This document shows positions 18,321 through 26,746 of a stretch of 64,000 bases of DNA, in pieces. Positions within the stretch are counted from its first letter, which is position 1. Every line of letters begins with the position of its first letter. The translations under genes were made by a program, and so were the position numbers. This stretch comes from Flavobacteriaceae bacterium (GTDB lineage Bacteria; Bacteroidota; Bacteroidia; Flavobacteriales; Flavobacteriaceae): contig CANKZI010000002.1 in NCBI GenBank assembly GCA_947488595.1, positions 1-64,000 on the forward strand, read 5' to 3'. The notes beneath the pieces are model-generated. The model saw only the letters and a list, made by a program, of their open reading frames with translations. It ran no database searches and was not told the DNA's origin.

Positions 18321-18353
18321 TTTTAGTAGTTCCTTTTTTTGGATAAATTTAGA

Positions 18354-19097
18354 TTACCAATCTTTTTCTGTTTTAACGGTTTTCCCTTTTACTTTATTTT
18401 TATTGACTTTGTCTTGAATCTTTTTCTCTTCGTTGTTTACGGCGTCTAATAAATTTTGTAATCGTTGTTTAGAAATGCCTCCTTCTTTTGGTTTTGGAGG
18501 CGTCTTGTCTGATTTTTCATCAGGTTTTCCTTTGTCTTTATTTTGGTCGCCTTTGTCTTTTTTATCTTTGTCCTTGTCGCCTTTATCGTCTTTTTTATCT
18601 TTGTTTTTGTCTTTGTTTTTGTCCTTATTTTTGTCGTCTTTTTTGTCTTTATTTTTATCTTTTGGCGGCGGATTATTTTTCAGGTATTCTTTTGCCAATG
18701 CATAATTATAACGTGTTTCCTCGTCAGCAGGATTATTTACCAAAGCACTTTTATAGGCATTCACGGCATTGGTGTAATTTTTTTCTTTCATAAAAACATT
18801 TCCCAAATTATGAAAAGCTTTGTGTTTTTCGGTACGTGTTTTTGCGGTTTCAATGGCATTTACGTATGCTTGTCCTGCTTCTAGGGTTTGATTTTCTTTA
18901 TAAATGGTATTCCCTAAATTATAAGCAGCAGTTGTTTTTTTAGGAAATTTTGAAAGTGAAATTCTGTAATTGGCTTCGGCATCAGCATACTCTTTTTTTT
19001 CAAATTGCGCATTGGCTTCGGGCAAAAAGCGGTCTTTTTCTTGTGCTTGTGCGGCAAAAGAAATCAGAATAATTATATATAAGATTAATTTTTTCAT
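18354..19097 (-). CDS. batC: BatC: TPR protein with Lys/Asp-rich tail
   Basis: The start is set at 19097, where MKKLILYIIILISFAAQAQ gives a normal signal peptide; earlier ATGs add an improbable leader and run into batB. About three TPRs follow (AYNLGNTIYKENQTLEAGQA, AFHNLGNVFMKEKNYTNAV). The second half is a low-complexity tract of repeated KDKNKDK-like units (about residues 135-190), then a short conserved tail with KQRLQNLLDAVNNEEKKIQ, a typical BatC ending. The tract length probably varies between strains. 247 residues. Confidence 0.9.
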   Translation of the reverse strand: MKKLILYIIILISFAAQAQEKDRFLPEANAQFEKKEYADAEANYRISLSKFPKKTTAAYNLGNTIYKENQTLEAGQAYVNAIETAKTRTEKHKAFHNLGNVFMKEKNYTNAVNAYKSALVNNPADEETRYNYALAKEYLKNNPPPKDKNKDKKDDKNKDKNKDKNKDKKDDKGDKDKDKKDKGDQNKDKGKPDEKSDKTPPKPKEGGISKQRLQNLLDAVNNEEKKIQDKVNKNKVKGKTVKTEKDW

Positions 19098-19113
19098 TTT
19101 AAAATGTATCATT

Positions 19114-20151
19114 TTATTCTTTTTCATTGAATAAGTTGAGTTTTTTGAGCCATTTGGTTTTCTTATCCAAAAGTAAAATATCAATACACAACAACGCCAA
19201 CGCGATTCCTAAAAACCATTGGAACTGCGAATTAAAATCGGTGAATTGTTGCGACTCAAATTCGGTTTTTTCGATATTGTCCAAAGCATTTTTAATATAA
19301 TCCAAAACAGATTTGGTACTATTTCCGTTAACATAACCGCCTTTGGTTTCTTTGGCAATTTCGGATAAAATTTTCGACTCGAGTTTGGTAATAACGACTT
19401 CATTATTGCTGTCTCTTTTATAACTTTCGACAACGCCATTGACTTTTAGTGGAATCGTGCCGCCTTTTTCGGTACCGACACCAATAGTTATTATTTTTAT
19501 GCCTAATTTATTTGCTTCAGTAGCAGCTTCTTTGGCCCTATCGACATGGTCTTCGCCATCGGTAATGATGATCAATAATTTCTTGGTTTTATTGTCATCA
19601 TCATAGTAAGTCGAAGACAATTCGATGGCATCACCAAGCGAAGTTCCCACCGACGATAACATGTCGGTATTCATGCTTTGTAAAAACATTTTGGCGACGC
19701 TATAATCGGTAGTAATTGGTAGTACTGGAAACGCGCTTCCAGCATAAGCAACAATTCCGATTCGGTCGCTACCCAATTGATTGATGATTTGCGAAACAAT
19801 TTGTTTGCTTTTTTCGAGACGGCTAGGCGCAACATCTTCGCAAAGCATACTTTTGGAAACATCAACTGCAAACACAATATCGATACCTTGGCGTTTTACG
19901 GTTTCGGTTTTTGTTCCGATTTTCGGGTTGACCAATGCTATTATTAAAGACGATAACGCCAAAATAACAACAATAAATTTCAGAACAAATTTGAAAGTTG
20001 ATTGTGCAGGATATAGCTTTTTAATTAATTTTAAATCGCCAAATTCAAGCTGCTTTTTTCTTTTCCAGTACAAATTATATAGAAAAAGCAAAACCAAAAT
20101 AGGTAGCAAAAACAAAAGGTACAAATATTTTTTTTCGTCTAATTCCCACAT
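19114..20151 (-). CDS. batB: BatB: membrane-anchored VWA protein
   Basis: 345 residues with two N-terminal transmembrane helices, a von Willebrand factor A domain (about 90-290) and a C-terminal helix (FLGIALALLCIDILLL). The MIDAS metal site is visible as FAVDVSKSM (D-x-S-x-S), GTSLGDAIEL and ITDGEDH. BatB is expected to work with BatA in the inner membrane with the VWA domain exposed. It lies 6 nt after batA and 16 nt before batC. Confidence 0.93.
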   Translation of the reverse strand: MWELDEKKYLYLLFLLPILVLLFLYNLYWKRKKQLEFGDLKLIKKLYPAQSTFKFVLKFIVVILALSSLIIALVNPKIGTKTETVKRQGIDIVFAVDVSKSMLCEDVAPSRLEKSKQIVSQIINQLGSDRIGIVAYAGSAFPVLPITTDYSVAKMFLQSMNTDMLSSVGTSLGDAIELSSTYYDDDNKTKKLLIIITDGEDHVDRAKEAATEANKLGIKIITIGVGTEKGGTIPLKVNGVVESYKRDSNNEVVITKLESKILSEIAKETKGGYVNGNSTKSVLDYIKNALDNIEKTEFESQQFTDFNSQFQWFLGIALALLCIDILLLDKKTKWLKKLNLFNEKE

Positions 20152-20157
20152 AATAAT

Positions 20158-21162
20158 TTAAATAAAACTTCTAAAAACCGTTTTGCGCAATAGGATTTCA
20201 AAAAACAATAACACCAAAGCAGCAATTGCTAGTGGTCTGAATTTTTCGTCATAATCATAAAATTTCAATTCTTCAATTTCTGTGGTTTCCAGTTTATTGA
20301 TTTCGTTATAAATGGCTTCAAGTCGGCTGTTATTGGTTGCTCTAAAGTACTTTCCGCCTGTTTTAGCGGCAATACTTTTCATTAATTGTTCGTCAATCTC
20401 TACTTTGGCCATCTTAAAAAGAAACGATCCATCGGCGGCAATGGCATAAGGCGAGTCGGCCATACCATTGGTTCCAACGCCAATAGTGTATACTTTTATA
20501 CCATATTCTTTGGCAATGTCCGAGGCGGTTTCGGGTTCAATAAACCCGGCATTATTAACACCATCGGTCATCAAAATAATTACTTTGCTTTTGGCTTTAC
20601 TCTCTTTTAAACGGTTTACAGCAGTCGAAAGTCCCATTCCGATTCCGGTCCCGTCTTGCAGTACCCTGTCATAATTCACATTTTTTAATGCCTGAACAAT
20701 TACTGCTTTGTCGCTGGTCACGGGTGTTTTTGTATAAGCCTCGGCAGCATAAACGACAAGTCCAATGCGGTCGTTGGGTCGTGCATCAACAAAATTTGAA
20801 GCGACCTCTTTTAAAGCTACCATTCGATTGGGTTTTAAATCCCTGGCGAGCATACTTCCAGAAACGTCAACAGCCATTACAATGTCGATGCCGCGTGTGG
20901 TTTTGGTTTGGCTACTAATATCAACGGTTCTTGGCCGCGCCATTGCAACAATTATTAAACTTAGCGCCAATAATCGAAATACAAACAAAAAAGGTTTTAA
21001 TTGGGCTAAAAAAGAAGATTTTATTTGAAACCCTTTTAGCGAACTCATTTTTAAAGTTGCGCTTTGTTGGTTGCGTTGCAAGATTTGCCATCCTATAAGC
21101 AAAGGTAACAGTAGCAATAGCCAAAAACAGCTTGGATTTAAAAAAGTTACATTGGTCATCAT
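20158..21162 (-). CDS. batA: BatA: membrane-anchored VWA protein
   Basis: 334 residues: a membrane helix near the N-terminus (FWLLLLLPLLIGW), a second near 60, a VWA domain with MIDAS residues in MAVDVSGSM, DGTGIGMGLSTAV and LMTDGVNNAG, and a C-terminal helix. The start codon overlaps the preceding stop by 4 nt (ATGA). BatA and BatB are paralogues. Confidence 0.94.
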   Translation of the reverse strand: MMTNVTFLNPSCFWLLLLLPLLIGWQILQRNQQSATLKMSSLKGFQIKSSFLAQLKPFLFVFRLLALSLIIVAMARPRTVDISSQTKTTRGIDIVMAVDVSGSMLARDLKPNRMVALKEVASNFVDARPNDRIGLVVYAAEAYTKTPVTSDKAVIVQALKNVNYDRVLQDGTGIGMGLSTAVNRLKESKAKSKVIILMTDGVNNAGFIEPETASDIAKEYGIKVYTIGVGTNGMADSPYAIAADGSFLFKMAKVEIDEQLMKSIAAKTGGKYFRATNNSRLEAIYNEINKLETTEIEELKFYDYDEKFRPLAIAALVLLFFEILLRKTVFRSFI

Positions 21163-22772
21163 TCGGTTGCTTTTTTAATTTCGACGCTATTGATCATTCT
21201 TTCGGTTATTTCTTTGGCAAAACCATCGTTTTCTTGGTGAATCATCATTATTTTTTGGATTCCGCCTTGTTGCGCAAACAAAAGCAATTCGTAATATATT
21301 TTGACACTTTTTTTGTTTTTTGGATCAATTTGCGAAAAAGTCCCAAAACCTTTTATTCCAGAAATGCCTTCTTTTGTATTGAATTCCGTCTGGTCACCAA
21401 TTAAATTTTGTGCGCCTTGGTTTTCCATTAATTTTAGCGAAATATCTAAGGTTTTCGACAAGTCGATTTCCATTTCTTTTTGGTACCGAATTGTTGAAAC
21501 CATCACATAAAAATTGTCTAAAATGCTACCGTATCCAAAGTTTTGCATGTCTTTGATCATCGCCGCTTCTTGTGTTGGCAACTTTTGATTGTCGAGTCGC
21601 TTGAGTACTTTTGGTGTTTCAATGAGAATTCCGGGATAACCGTATTCGCTTAAAACCCATTCGCCTTTGAGCAAATCTTTGGTTGGATGTCCCAAAACAG
21701 TATCTCTAACAAAGGCAAGCCCTTTTGTGGCAATCAAGAAAATAGTAGTGGCAAATAGCAAAGTAAGAACCGAAGCGACTCCAAAAATAATGCGTTTGGT
21801 GCGTTGTTTTTTTAATAATTTTTCTTTCATAAGTACATCCAAAACATTATCGCCATCTTGAACAACGACTTCGGGAACTGCTTTATGAATAAGAACAATG
21901 GTGTTTTCGATGCGTTTTTTGTCTTCGGTAATTTCAAAATCCAAAGGCTTTGACTTTGCAAATTTTACTAAATCAGCTTGTTTTAATACTTTTTCTAAAT
22001 TCAACAAAGTCTCTTTAGACAATTTCATTTTCTTTTGATTTGCTACTTTTCGCAATCCCGTAATCAGTTCGGTTGTTGTGCTTTCCATGGCGGGAATATG
22101 GATTTCTTCTTCGATATAAATGCGCGCAATATCGGTCAATTCTGAATAATACGATTTGATTTCACCTTTTTGCCAAAGTTGTTTTGTTTCGAGATTTTTT
22201 AACAACGAAGTTGCTTTTTCAATTGGAGTTTTATAGATTTCTTGTTCTAATTTTTTCTTTTGATTTTTTTTGACTAGAAAGTATACCAAAAACCCAATTC
22301 CGATGATAAGCAAAAATCCTAAAATATATTTCCACCAACTTCCAATTGCGTTCTCAACTTGTGTAATCGCTTTGATTTCGTACATTTTTTGTTTCAATGT
22401 ATCGACTTTTACATTCGAAATTTCGATTTTTATACTGTCTGAATAAAACCGTTGTTTGTCAATCAGAATGGGTAATCTAGGAATTAGGTATTTTCCGCTA
22501 TCAAATTGTGTCAATCCATATTTTTTAATCAATTCATATTGATTGTTTTTTTTGATTGTATCGACAATATAAGATCGAATTACTTCTAAATTTCCAAAAG
22601 TCGTACCGCTAGGAAAAACGACTATTGCCGAAGTATCGACCGTAGTTTTTAAGGTTAAATTGAATTGGGCGCCAATTTTATTTTTTGTAGTATCAATCGA
22701 GGTTGTTACTCTTTTTTGAGCCAACAAAACCGTTGAAAATAACAGAAAAAATAGGTAAATTTTAATTTTCAT
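21159..22772 (-). CDS. Bat-operon membrane protein of unknown role (DUF4381-like layout)
   Basis: 537 residues. A signal peptide (MKIKIYLFFLLFSTVLLAQ), a beta-rich extracytoplasmic part to about 140, a transmembrane helix (WWKYILGFLLIIGIGFLVYF), a cytoplasmic helical region with KSYYSELTDIARIYIEEEI, a second helix near 345 (FGVASVLTLLFATTIFLI) and a C-terminal domain of about 160 residues. The first half resembles the DUF4381-like proteins found between DUF58 and BatA in other Bat operons; the extra C-terminal helix and domain are not part of a short DUF4381 protein. Overlaps batA by 4 nt. Confidence 0.82.
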   Translation of the reverse strand: MKIKIYLFFLLFSTVLLAQKRVTTSIDTTKNKIGAQFNLTLKTTVDTSAIVVFPSGTTFGNLEVIRSYIVDTIKKNNQYELIKKYGLTQFDSGKYLIPRLPILIDKQRFYSDSIKIEISNVKVDTLKQKMYEIKAITQVENAIGSWWKYILGFLLIIGIGFLVYFLVKKNQKKKLEQEIYKTPIEKATSLLKNLETKQLWQKGEIKSYYSELTDIARIYIEEEIHIPAMESTTTELITGLRKVANQKKMKLSKETLLNLEKVLKQADLVKFAKSKPLDFEITEDKKRIENTIVLIHKAVPEVVVQDGDNVLDVLMKEKLLKKQRTKRIIFGVASVLTLLFATTIFLIATKGLAFVRDTVLGHPTKDLLKGEWVLSEYGYPGILIETPKVLKRLDNQKLPTQEAAMIKDMQNFGYGSILDNFYVMVSTIRYQKEMEIDLSKTLDISLKLMENQGAQNLIGDQTEFNTKEGISGIKGFGTFSQIDPKNKKSVKIYYELLLFAQQGGIQKIMMIHQENDGFAKEITERMINSVEIKKATE

Positions 22773-22821
22773 TTTTTTATACTTTAATCCTTTTTAGGAC
22801 AAGAGCCACAATGGTATATTA

Positions 22822-23685
22822 TTATCTCGATTTAAAATAGCCTAATAATTTGGTGACATAACTTTCGTCAACACGCATGTTAACGACACCCGAGCCGCAT
22901 TTGCTAAATGTTTCTTTGAAGTAATTGACTTTATTAATATAGTATTTTTCATAACCATTGCGAACTGTTTTTGAACCTGTATTAATAAGTTGCATTTTAC
23001 CAGTTTCGGCATCAAGCATCGGAACAATGCCGATATTTGGAATTTTTTCTTCGCGAATATCATAGACCCGAATTCCTGTAATATCATGTTTTTTTGATGC
23101 GATTTTCAGTGTTTGCTCGTATGCTTCAGTCATAAAATCGGAAATCAAAAACACAATAGCTTTCTTTTTTTGAGTGCCTGAAAGAAATTTAAGTGCCTGA
23201 TTCACATCTGTTTTATTACTTTTTGGATGAAATTCAATCAATTCACGAATGATGCGCAACACATGAAATTTTCCTTTTTTTGGCGGAATGTACAATTCGA
23301 TTTGGTCGGAAAACAAAATCAACCCAATTTTGTCGTTATTTTTTGTCGCCGAAAAAGCCAATGTTGCTGAAATTTCTGTGACAATCTCATTTTTGAATTG
23401 ATTTTTTGTTCCAAAATCTTCTGAACCACTAATGTCGACCATTAGCATCATGGTAAGTTCACGTTCTTCTTCAAAAACTTTTACATAAGGTTCGTTGTAT
23501 CGTGCGGTAACATTCCAATCAATGGCGCGAATATCATCCCCAAATTGATACTGACGCACTTCCGAAAAAGTCATGCCTCGTCCTTTAAACGATGTATGGT
23601 ATTCGCCCGAAAAGATATGATCGCTCAATCTTCGGGTTTTAATTTCAATTTTTTTGACTTTTTTAAGTAACTCCTTTGTATCCAT
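22822..23685 (-). CDS. DUF58 (VWA-like) protein of the Bat operon
   Basis: The ATG at 23685 starts MDTKELLKKVKKIEIKTRRL; the upstream TTG would run into a tandem repeat. The 287 residues carry the DUF58 signature FSEVRQYQFGDDIRAIDWNV (about 50-69) and a VWA-like fold whose first strand MLMVDISGSEDFG keeps D-x-S-x-S. DUF58 proteins partner MoxR ATPases. No membrane helix is present, so the protein is probably cytoplasmic. It is separated from moxR by 68 nt containing the heptamer array. Confidence 0.93.
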   Translation of the reverse strand: MDTKELLKKVKKIEIKTRRLSDHIFSGEYHTSFKGRGMTFSEVRQYQFGDDIRAIDWNVTARYNEPYVKVFEEERELTMMLMVDISGSEDFGTKNQFKNEIVTEISATLAFSATKNNDKIGLILFSDQIELYIPPKKGKFHVLRIIRELIEFHPKSNKTDVNQALKFLSGTQKKKAIVFLISDFMTEAYEQTLKIASKKHDITGIRVYDIREEKIPNIGIVPMLDAETGKMQLINTGSKTVRNGYEKYYINKVNYFKETFSKCGSGVVNMRVDESYVTKLLGYFKSR

Positions 23686-23690
23686 TTTTT

Positions 23691-23722
23691 CAGCAATCAG
23701 CAATCAGCAATTAGCAATCAGC
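23691..23722 (+). repeat. Heptamer tandem array before the DUF58 start codon
   Basis: CAGCAAT occurs four times in a row (one copy has T for C), followed by CAGC. The array ends 5 nt from the DUF58 ATG and fills its 5' leader in the moxR operon. Confidence 0.8.
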
Positions 23723-23753
23723 TGGGCGCTGAAAGCTTAAAGCTAGGTACTAT

Positions 23754-24758
23754 TTAAGGTACTTCTACTTCGTTAACAATTTTATTGATGATGTCAACCG
23801 AGGTGATGTTTTCGGCTTCAGCTTCATAAGTAACCCCAATTCGGTGACGCAAAACATCGTGAACCACCGCACGCACGTCTTCTGGAATTACATAGCCACG
23901 GCGTTTGATAAAAGCGTAACATTTTGCGGCATTCGCCAAATTGATACTCCCACGTGGCGAAGCGCCAAAACCAATCAATGGTTTCAAACTTTCCAATTTG
24001 TATTTTTCGGGATAACGGGTGGCAAAAACAATATCTAAAATGTATTTTTCGATTTTTTCATCCATATAAACCTCACGAACGGCTTCTTGGGCGCGTAGGA
24101 TTTGTTCAACAGAAACAACAGGATTTACCTTTTCGTAACCACCTTTTAAGTTCTGACGGATGACCATACGCTCTTCGTCCATTTTAGGATAATCGATAAC
24201 CGTTTTTAGCATAAAACGATCGACTTGCGCTTCTGGCAGTGGATATGTTCCTTCTTGCTCAATTGGATTTTGTGTTGCCAAAACCAAGAAAGGCCTGTCT
24301 AATTTAAAGGTGGTATCGCCAATGGTAACTTGTTTTTCTTGCATTGCTTCGAGCAAAGCCGATTGCACTTTGGCTGGGGCACGGTTTATTTCGTCTGCCA
24401 ACACAAAATTGGCAAATATTGGTCCTTTTTTTATCGAAAATTCGTTGGCTTTAATATTATAAATCATTGTTCCAACTACATCGGCTGGCAACAAATCTGG
24501 CGTAAATTGAATCCTGCTGAAAGAACCTTGAACCGCTTGCGAAAGCGTGTTGATAGCCAATGTTTTTGCAAGTCCAGGAACACCTTCTAACAAAATATGA
24601 CCTTGACCCAAAAGACCAATAAGCAATCGTTCTATCATGTGTTTTTGACCGACAATTACTTTATTCATTTCCATGGTGAGCAAATCGATAAATGCGCTCT
24701 CTCTTTCTATTTTTTCATTGATTGCTCTAATGTCTAAAGTAGCAGTATTTTCTTCCAT
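23754..24758 (-). CDS. MoxR-family AAA+ ATPase
   Basis: 334 residues, first gene of the Bat operon. Walker A is LLEGVPGLAKT (about residue 54), Walker B and neighbours are VLADEINRAPAKVQSALLEA, and sensor 1 sits in LVLATQNPIEQEGTYPLPEA. The C-terminal lid includes GFGASPRGSINLA. MoxR ATPases are thought to act as chaperones assembling or activating VWA proteins, which fits the DUF58, BatA and BatB genes downstream. Confidence 0.95.
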   Translation of the reverse strand: MEENTATLDIRAINEKIERESAFIDLLTMEMNKVIVGQKHMIERLLIGLLGQGHILLEGVPGLAKTLAINTLSQAVQGSFSRIQFTPDLLPADVVGTMIYNIKANEFSIKKGPIFANFVLADEINRAPAKVQSALLEAMQEKQVTIGDTTFKLDRPFLVLATQNPIEQEGTYPLPEAQVDRFMLKTVIDYPKMDEERMVIRQNLKGGYEKVNPVVSVEQILRAQEAVREVYMDEKIEKYILDIVFATRYPEKYKLESLKPLIGFGASPRGSINLANAAKCYAFIKRRGYVIPEDVRAVVHDVLRHRIGVTYEAEAENITSVDIINKIVNEVEVP

Positions 24759-24982
24759 AATATCTATTTTAAAACCTTGATTTTGATACGTTAATTTTAA
24801 CGGTGCAAATTGAATTTTTTTTTAGATGTAAGATGTTAAAAAATGGTTAAAACTTCTTCAAAACACTTGCCATTAAGGATGAATTGTGATTTTGTTTTCA
24901 TAATTTTAAGAACTTTAAAAAAAGCGCAATACAATTGACCAATATTGCCCAAAATTTAGCAACTTTCTAAAATAAAATCATT

Positions 24983-25855
24983 TTGAATAACACAACTTTA
25001 TCTCCTATAATTGCTGGTACGATGAATTGGGGAATATGGGACAAAAAGCTCAATACCACTGAAATTGAACAATTGATACATGTTTGTGTTGAAAATAATA
25101 TTTCAACTTTTGACCATGCGGATATTTATGGAGGTTATACAACTGAATCTGAATTTGGGAAAGGTTTTTTTTCGAGTAAAATCGCAAGAGAAAAACTACA
25201 ATTCATTTCAAAATGTGGTATTCAAACGGTTACCGAAAATCGAAAAAATACAATTAAACACTATGATTATTCAAAAGAACATATCATTTGGTCGGTAGAG
25301 AATTCACTTAAAAATCTTAAAACCGATTACTTGGATGTCTTACTTCTACACAGACCAAGTCCGTTAATGCAATCCGATATTATTGCCGAAGCCGCAGAAA
25401 AGTTGAAATCAGAAGGTAAAATTATCAATTTTGGATTGTCCAACTTTACCGCTTCTCAAACCGAATTGATCCGACAAAATACCGAAGTAACCTACAATCA
25501 AATACAATTTTCAGCAACCAATTTTGAACCGATGCTTGACGGAAGTTTAGATTATATGCAAATTCACCAAATTAGACCTATGGCTTGGAATCCGTTGGGT
25601 GCAGTTTTTAAAGAAGATACAGATACAACCCGTCGATTAAAAAAATTGTTGGCCACCTTGGTCGCCAAATACCATGTGGGTTCGGATACGATTTTACTTT
25701 CTTGGATTTTGCAGCATCCTTCAAAAATTATCCCGATTGCCGGAACTGTGAATGTAGCGAGAATTCAGTTGTTGACAAAAGCCACCGAATTACAGCTCGA
25801 AAAAGAAGATTGGTTTGCGATTTGGACAGCGAGTAGAGGAAATCCTGTGGCGTAA
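24983..25855 (+). CDS. Aldo/keto reductase
   Basis: 290 residues, a TIM-barrel NADPH-dependent oxidoreductase. The catalytic tetrad is visible: Asp/Tyr in TFDHADIYGGYTTE, Lys in ISKCGIQ, His in VLLLHRPSPL. MAWNPLGAVF and the C-terminal IPIAGTVNVARI are NADP-binding elements, as in the E. coli YdhF group. No ATG precedes the family core and an in-frame stop lies just upstream, so the TTG at 24983 is the likely start. The substrate is unknown. A short-chain dehydrogenase follows 38 nt later. Confidence 0.92.
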   Translation: MNNTTLSPIIAGTMNWGIWDKKLNTTEIEQLIHVCVENNISTFDHADIYGGYTTESEFGKGFFSSKIAREKLQFISKCGIQTVTENRKNTIKHYDYSKEHIIWSVENSLKNLKTDYLDVLLLHRPSPLMQSDIIAEAAEKLKSEGKIINFGLSNFTASQTELIRQNTEVTYNQIQFSATNFEPMLDGSLDYMQIHQIRPMAWNPLGAVFKEDTDTTRRLKKLLATLVAKYHVGSDTILLSWILQHPSKIIPIAGTVNVARIQLLTKATELQLEKEDWFAIWTASRGNPVA

Positions 25856-25893
25856 TTTTTCGGCATAAAATAAAGATAACAAGCAATAAGAAA

Positions 25894-26646
25894 ATGAAAA
25901 CAGCATTAATTACAGGAGCGTCAAGTGGAATCGGAAAAGCAACAGCCACTATTTTAGCAAAAAACAACTACAATGTTATTCTTTGCGGAAGACGTGAAGA
26001 TCGATTGGCAACTTTAAAAAAGGAATTGTCGGCCTTTACATCTGTACATACTTTGTGTTTTGATGTTCGAGACAAAGCTGCCGTTTTTTTGGCAATCAGT
26101 ACTTTGCCAACCCCTTTTTCACACATCGATGTTTTAATAAATAATGCTGGAAATGCCCATGGTTTGGATCCGATTCAAAACGGAGATTTAGAGGATTGGG
26201 ATGCGATGATTGACATTAACGTCAAAGGATTATTGTATGTTTCAAAAGCCATAATTCCGCAAATGGTTGAACGAAAATCGGGTCATATTATCAATATTGG
26301 TTCGACAGCAGCCAAAGAAGTCTATCCCAATGGCAACGTATACTGCGCCAGTAAGCATGCGGTCGATGCTTTAAATCAAGGCATGCGAATGGATTTGAAT
26401 CCGTTTGGTATTCGCGTGGGTGCAATTCATCCTGGTATGGTGGCAACTGAATTTTCGGAAGTACGATTCAAAGGAGATATTGCGCGTGCTTCTAATGTTT
26501 ATAAAGGTTTTGAGCCGTTACAACCTGAAGACATTGCCGATATTATTCATTTTGTGGTATCACGACCATACCATATCAATATTGCTGATTTAGTCGTTTT
26601 GAGTACAGCGCAGGCTTCGAGCACAATTGTAAATAAAACGTTATAG
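25894..26646 (+). CDS. Short-chain dehydrogenase/reductase
   Basis: 250 residues of classical SDR type: cofactor motif ITGASSGIGKATAT, NNAGNAHG after strand 4, catalytic Ser in NIGSTAAKE and Tyr/Lys in YCASKHAVDAL. CGRREDRL (an Arg after strand 2) suggests NADP(H). It resembles YdfG-type dehydrogenases acting on hydroxy amino acids, but the substrate is a guess. Probably in an operon with the aldo/keto reductase. Confidence 0.94.
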   Translation: MKTALITGASSGIGKATATILAKNNYNVILCGRREDRLATLKKELSAFTSVHTLCFDVRDKAAVFLAISTLPTPFSHIDVLINNAGNAHGLDPIQNGDLEDWDAMIDINVKGLLYVSKAIIPQMVERKSGHIINIGSTAAKEVYPNGNVYCASKHAVDALNQGMRMDLNPFGIRVGAIHPGMVATEFSEVRFKGDIARASNVYKGFEPLQPEDIADIIHFVVSRPYHINIADLVVLSTAQASSTIVNKTL

Positions 26647-26660
26647 GTTGCACTTACTGC

Positions 26661-26731
26661 AGCCCAGATTGCAGCCGATATCCTTTGTGAGGAACGAACA
26701 GAGATAAAGGCGGAAAGCTGGAATTTGCTGC
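26661..26731 (+). repeat. Dispersed intergenic hairpin repeat, copy B
   Basis: AGCCCAGATTGCAGCCGATATCC at the left and GATAAAGGCGGAAAGCTGGAATTTGCT at the right (quoted in parts: GATAAAGGCGG, AAGCTGGAATTTGC) match the other copies. The inner stem is CCTTT with AAAGG. It lies between the SDR gene and the AlbA_2 gene. Confidence 0.7.
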
Positions 26732-26746
26732 CCAAAAAATAATAAA

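Noticed and set aside
18433..18884. Three overlapping plus-strand frames rich in Phe, Leu and Ser opposite batC
   Set aside because: They arise from the reverse complement of the Lys/Asp-rich tract and have no biological composition.
23691..23722. CRISPR array
   Set aside because: The units are 7 nt with no spacers, and no cas genes are present in the window.
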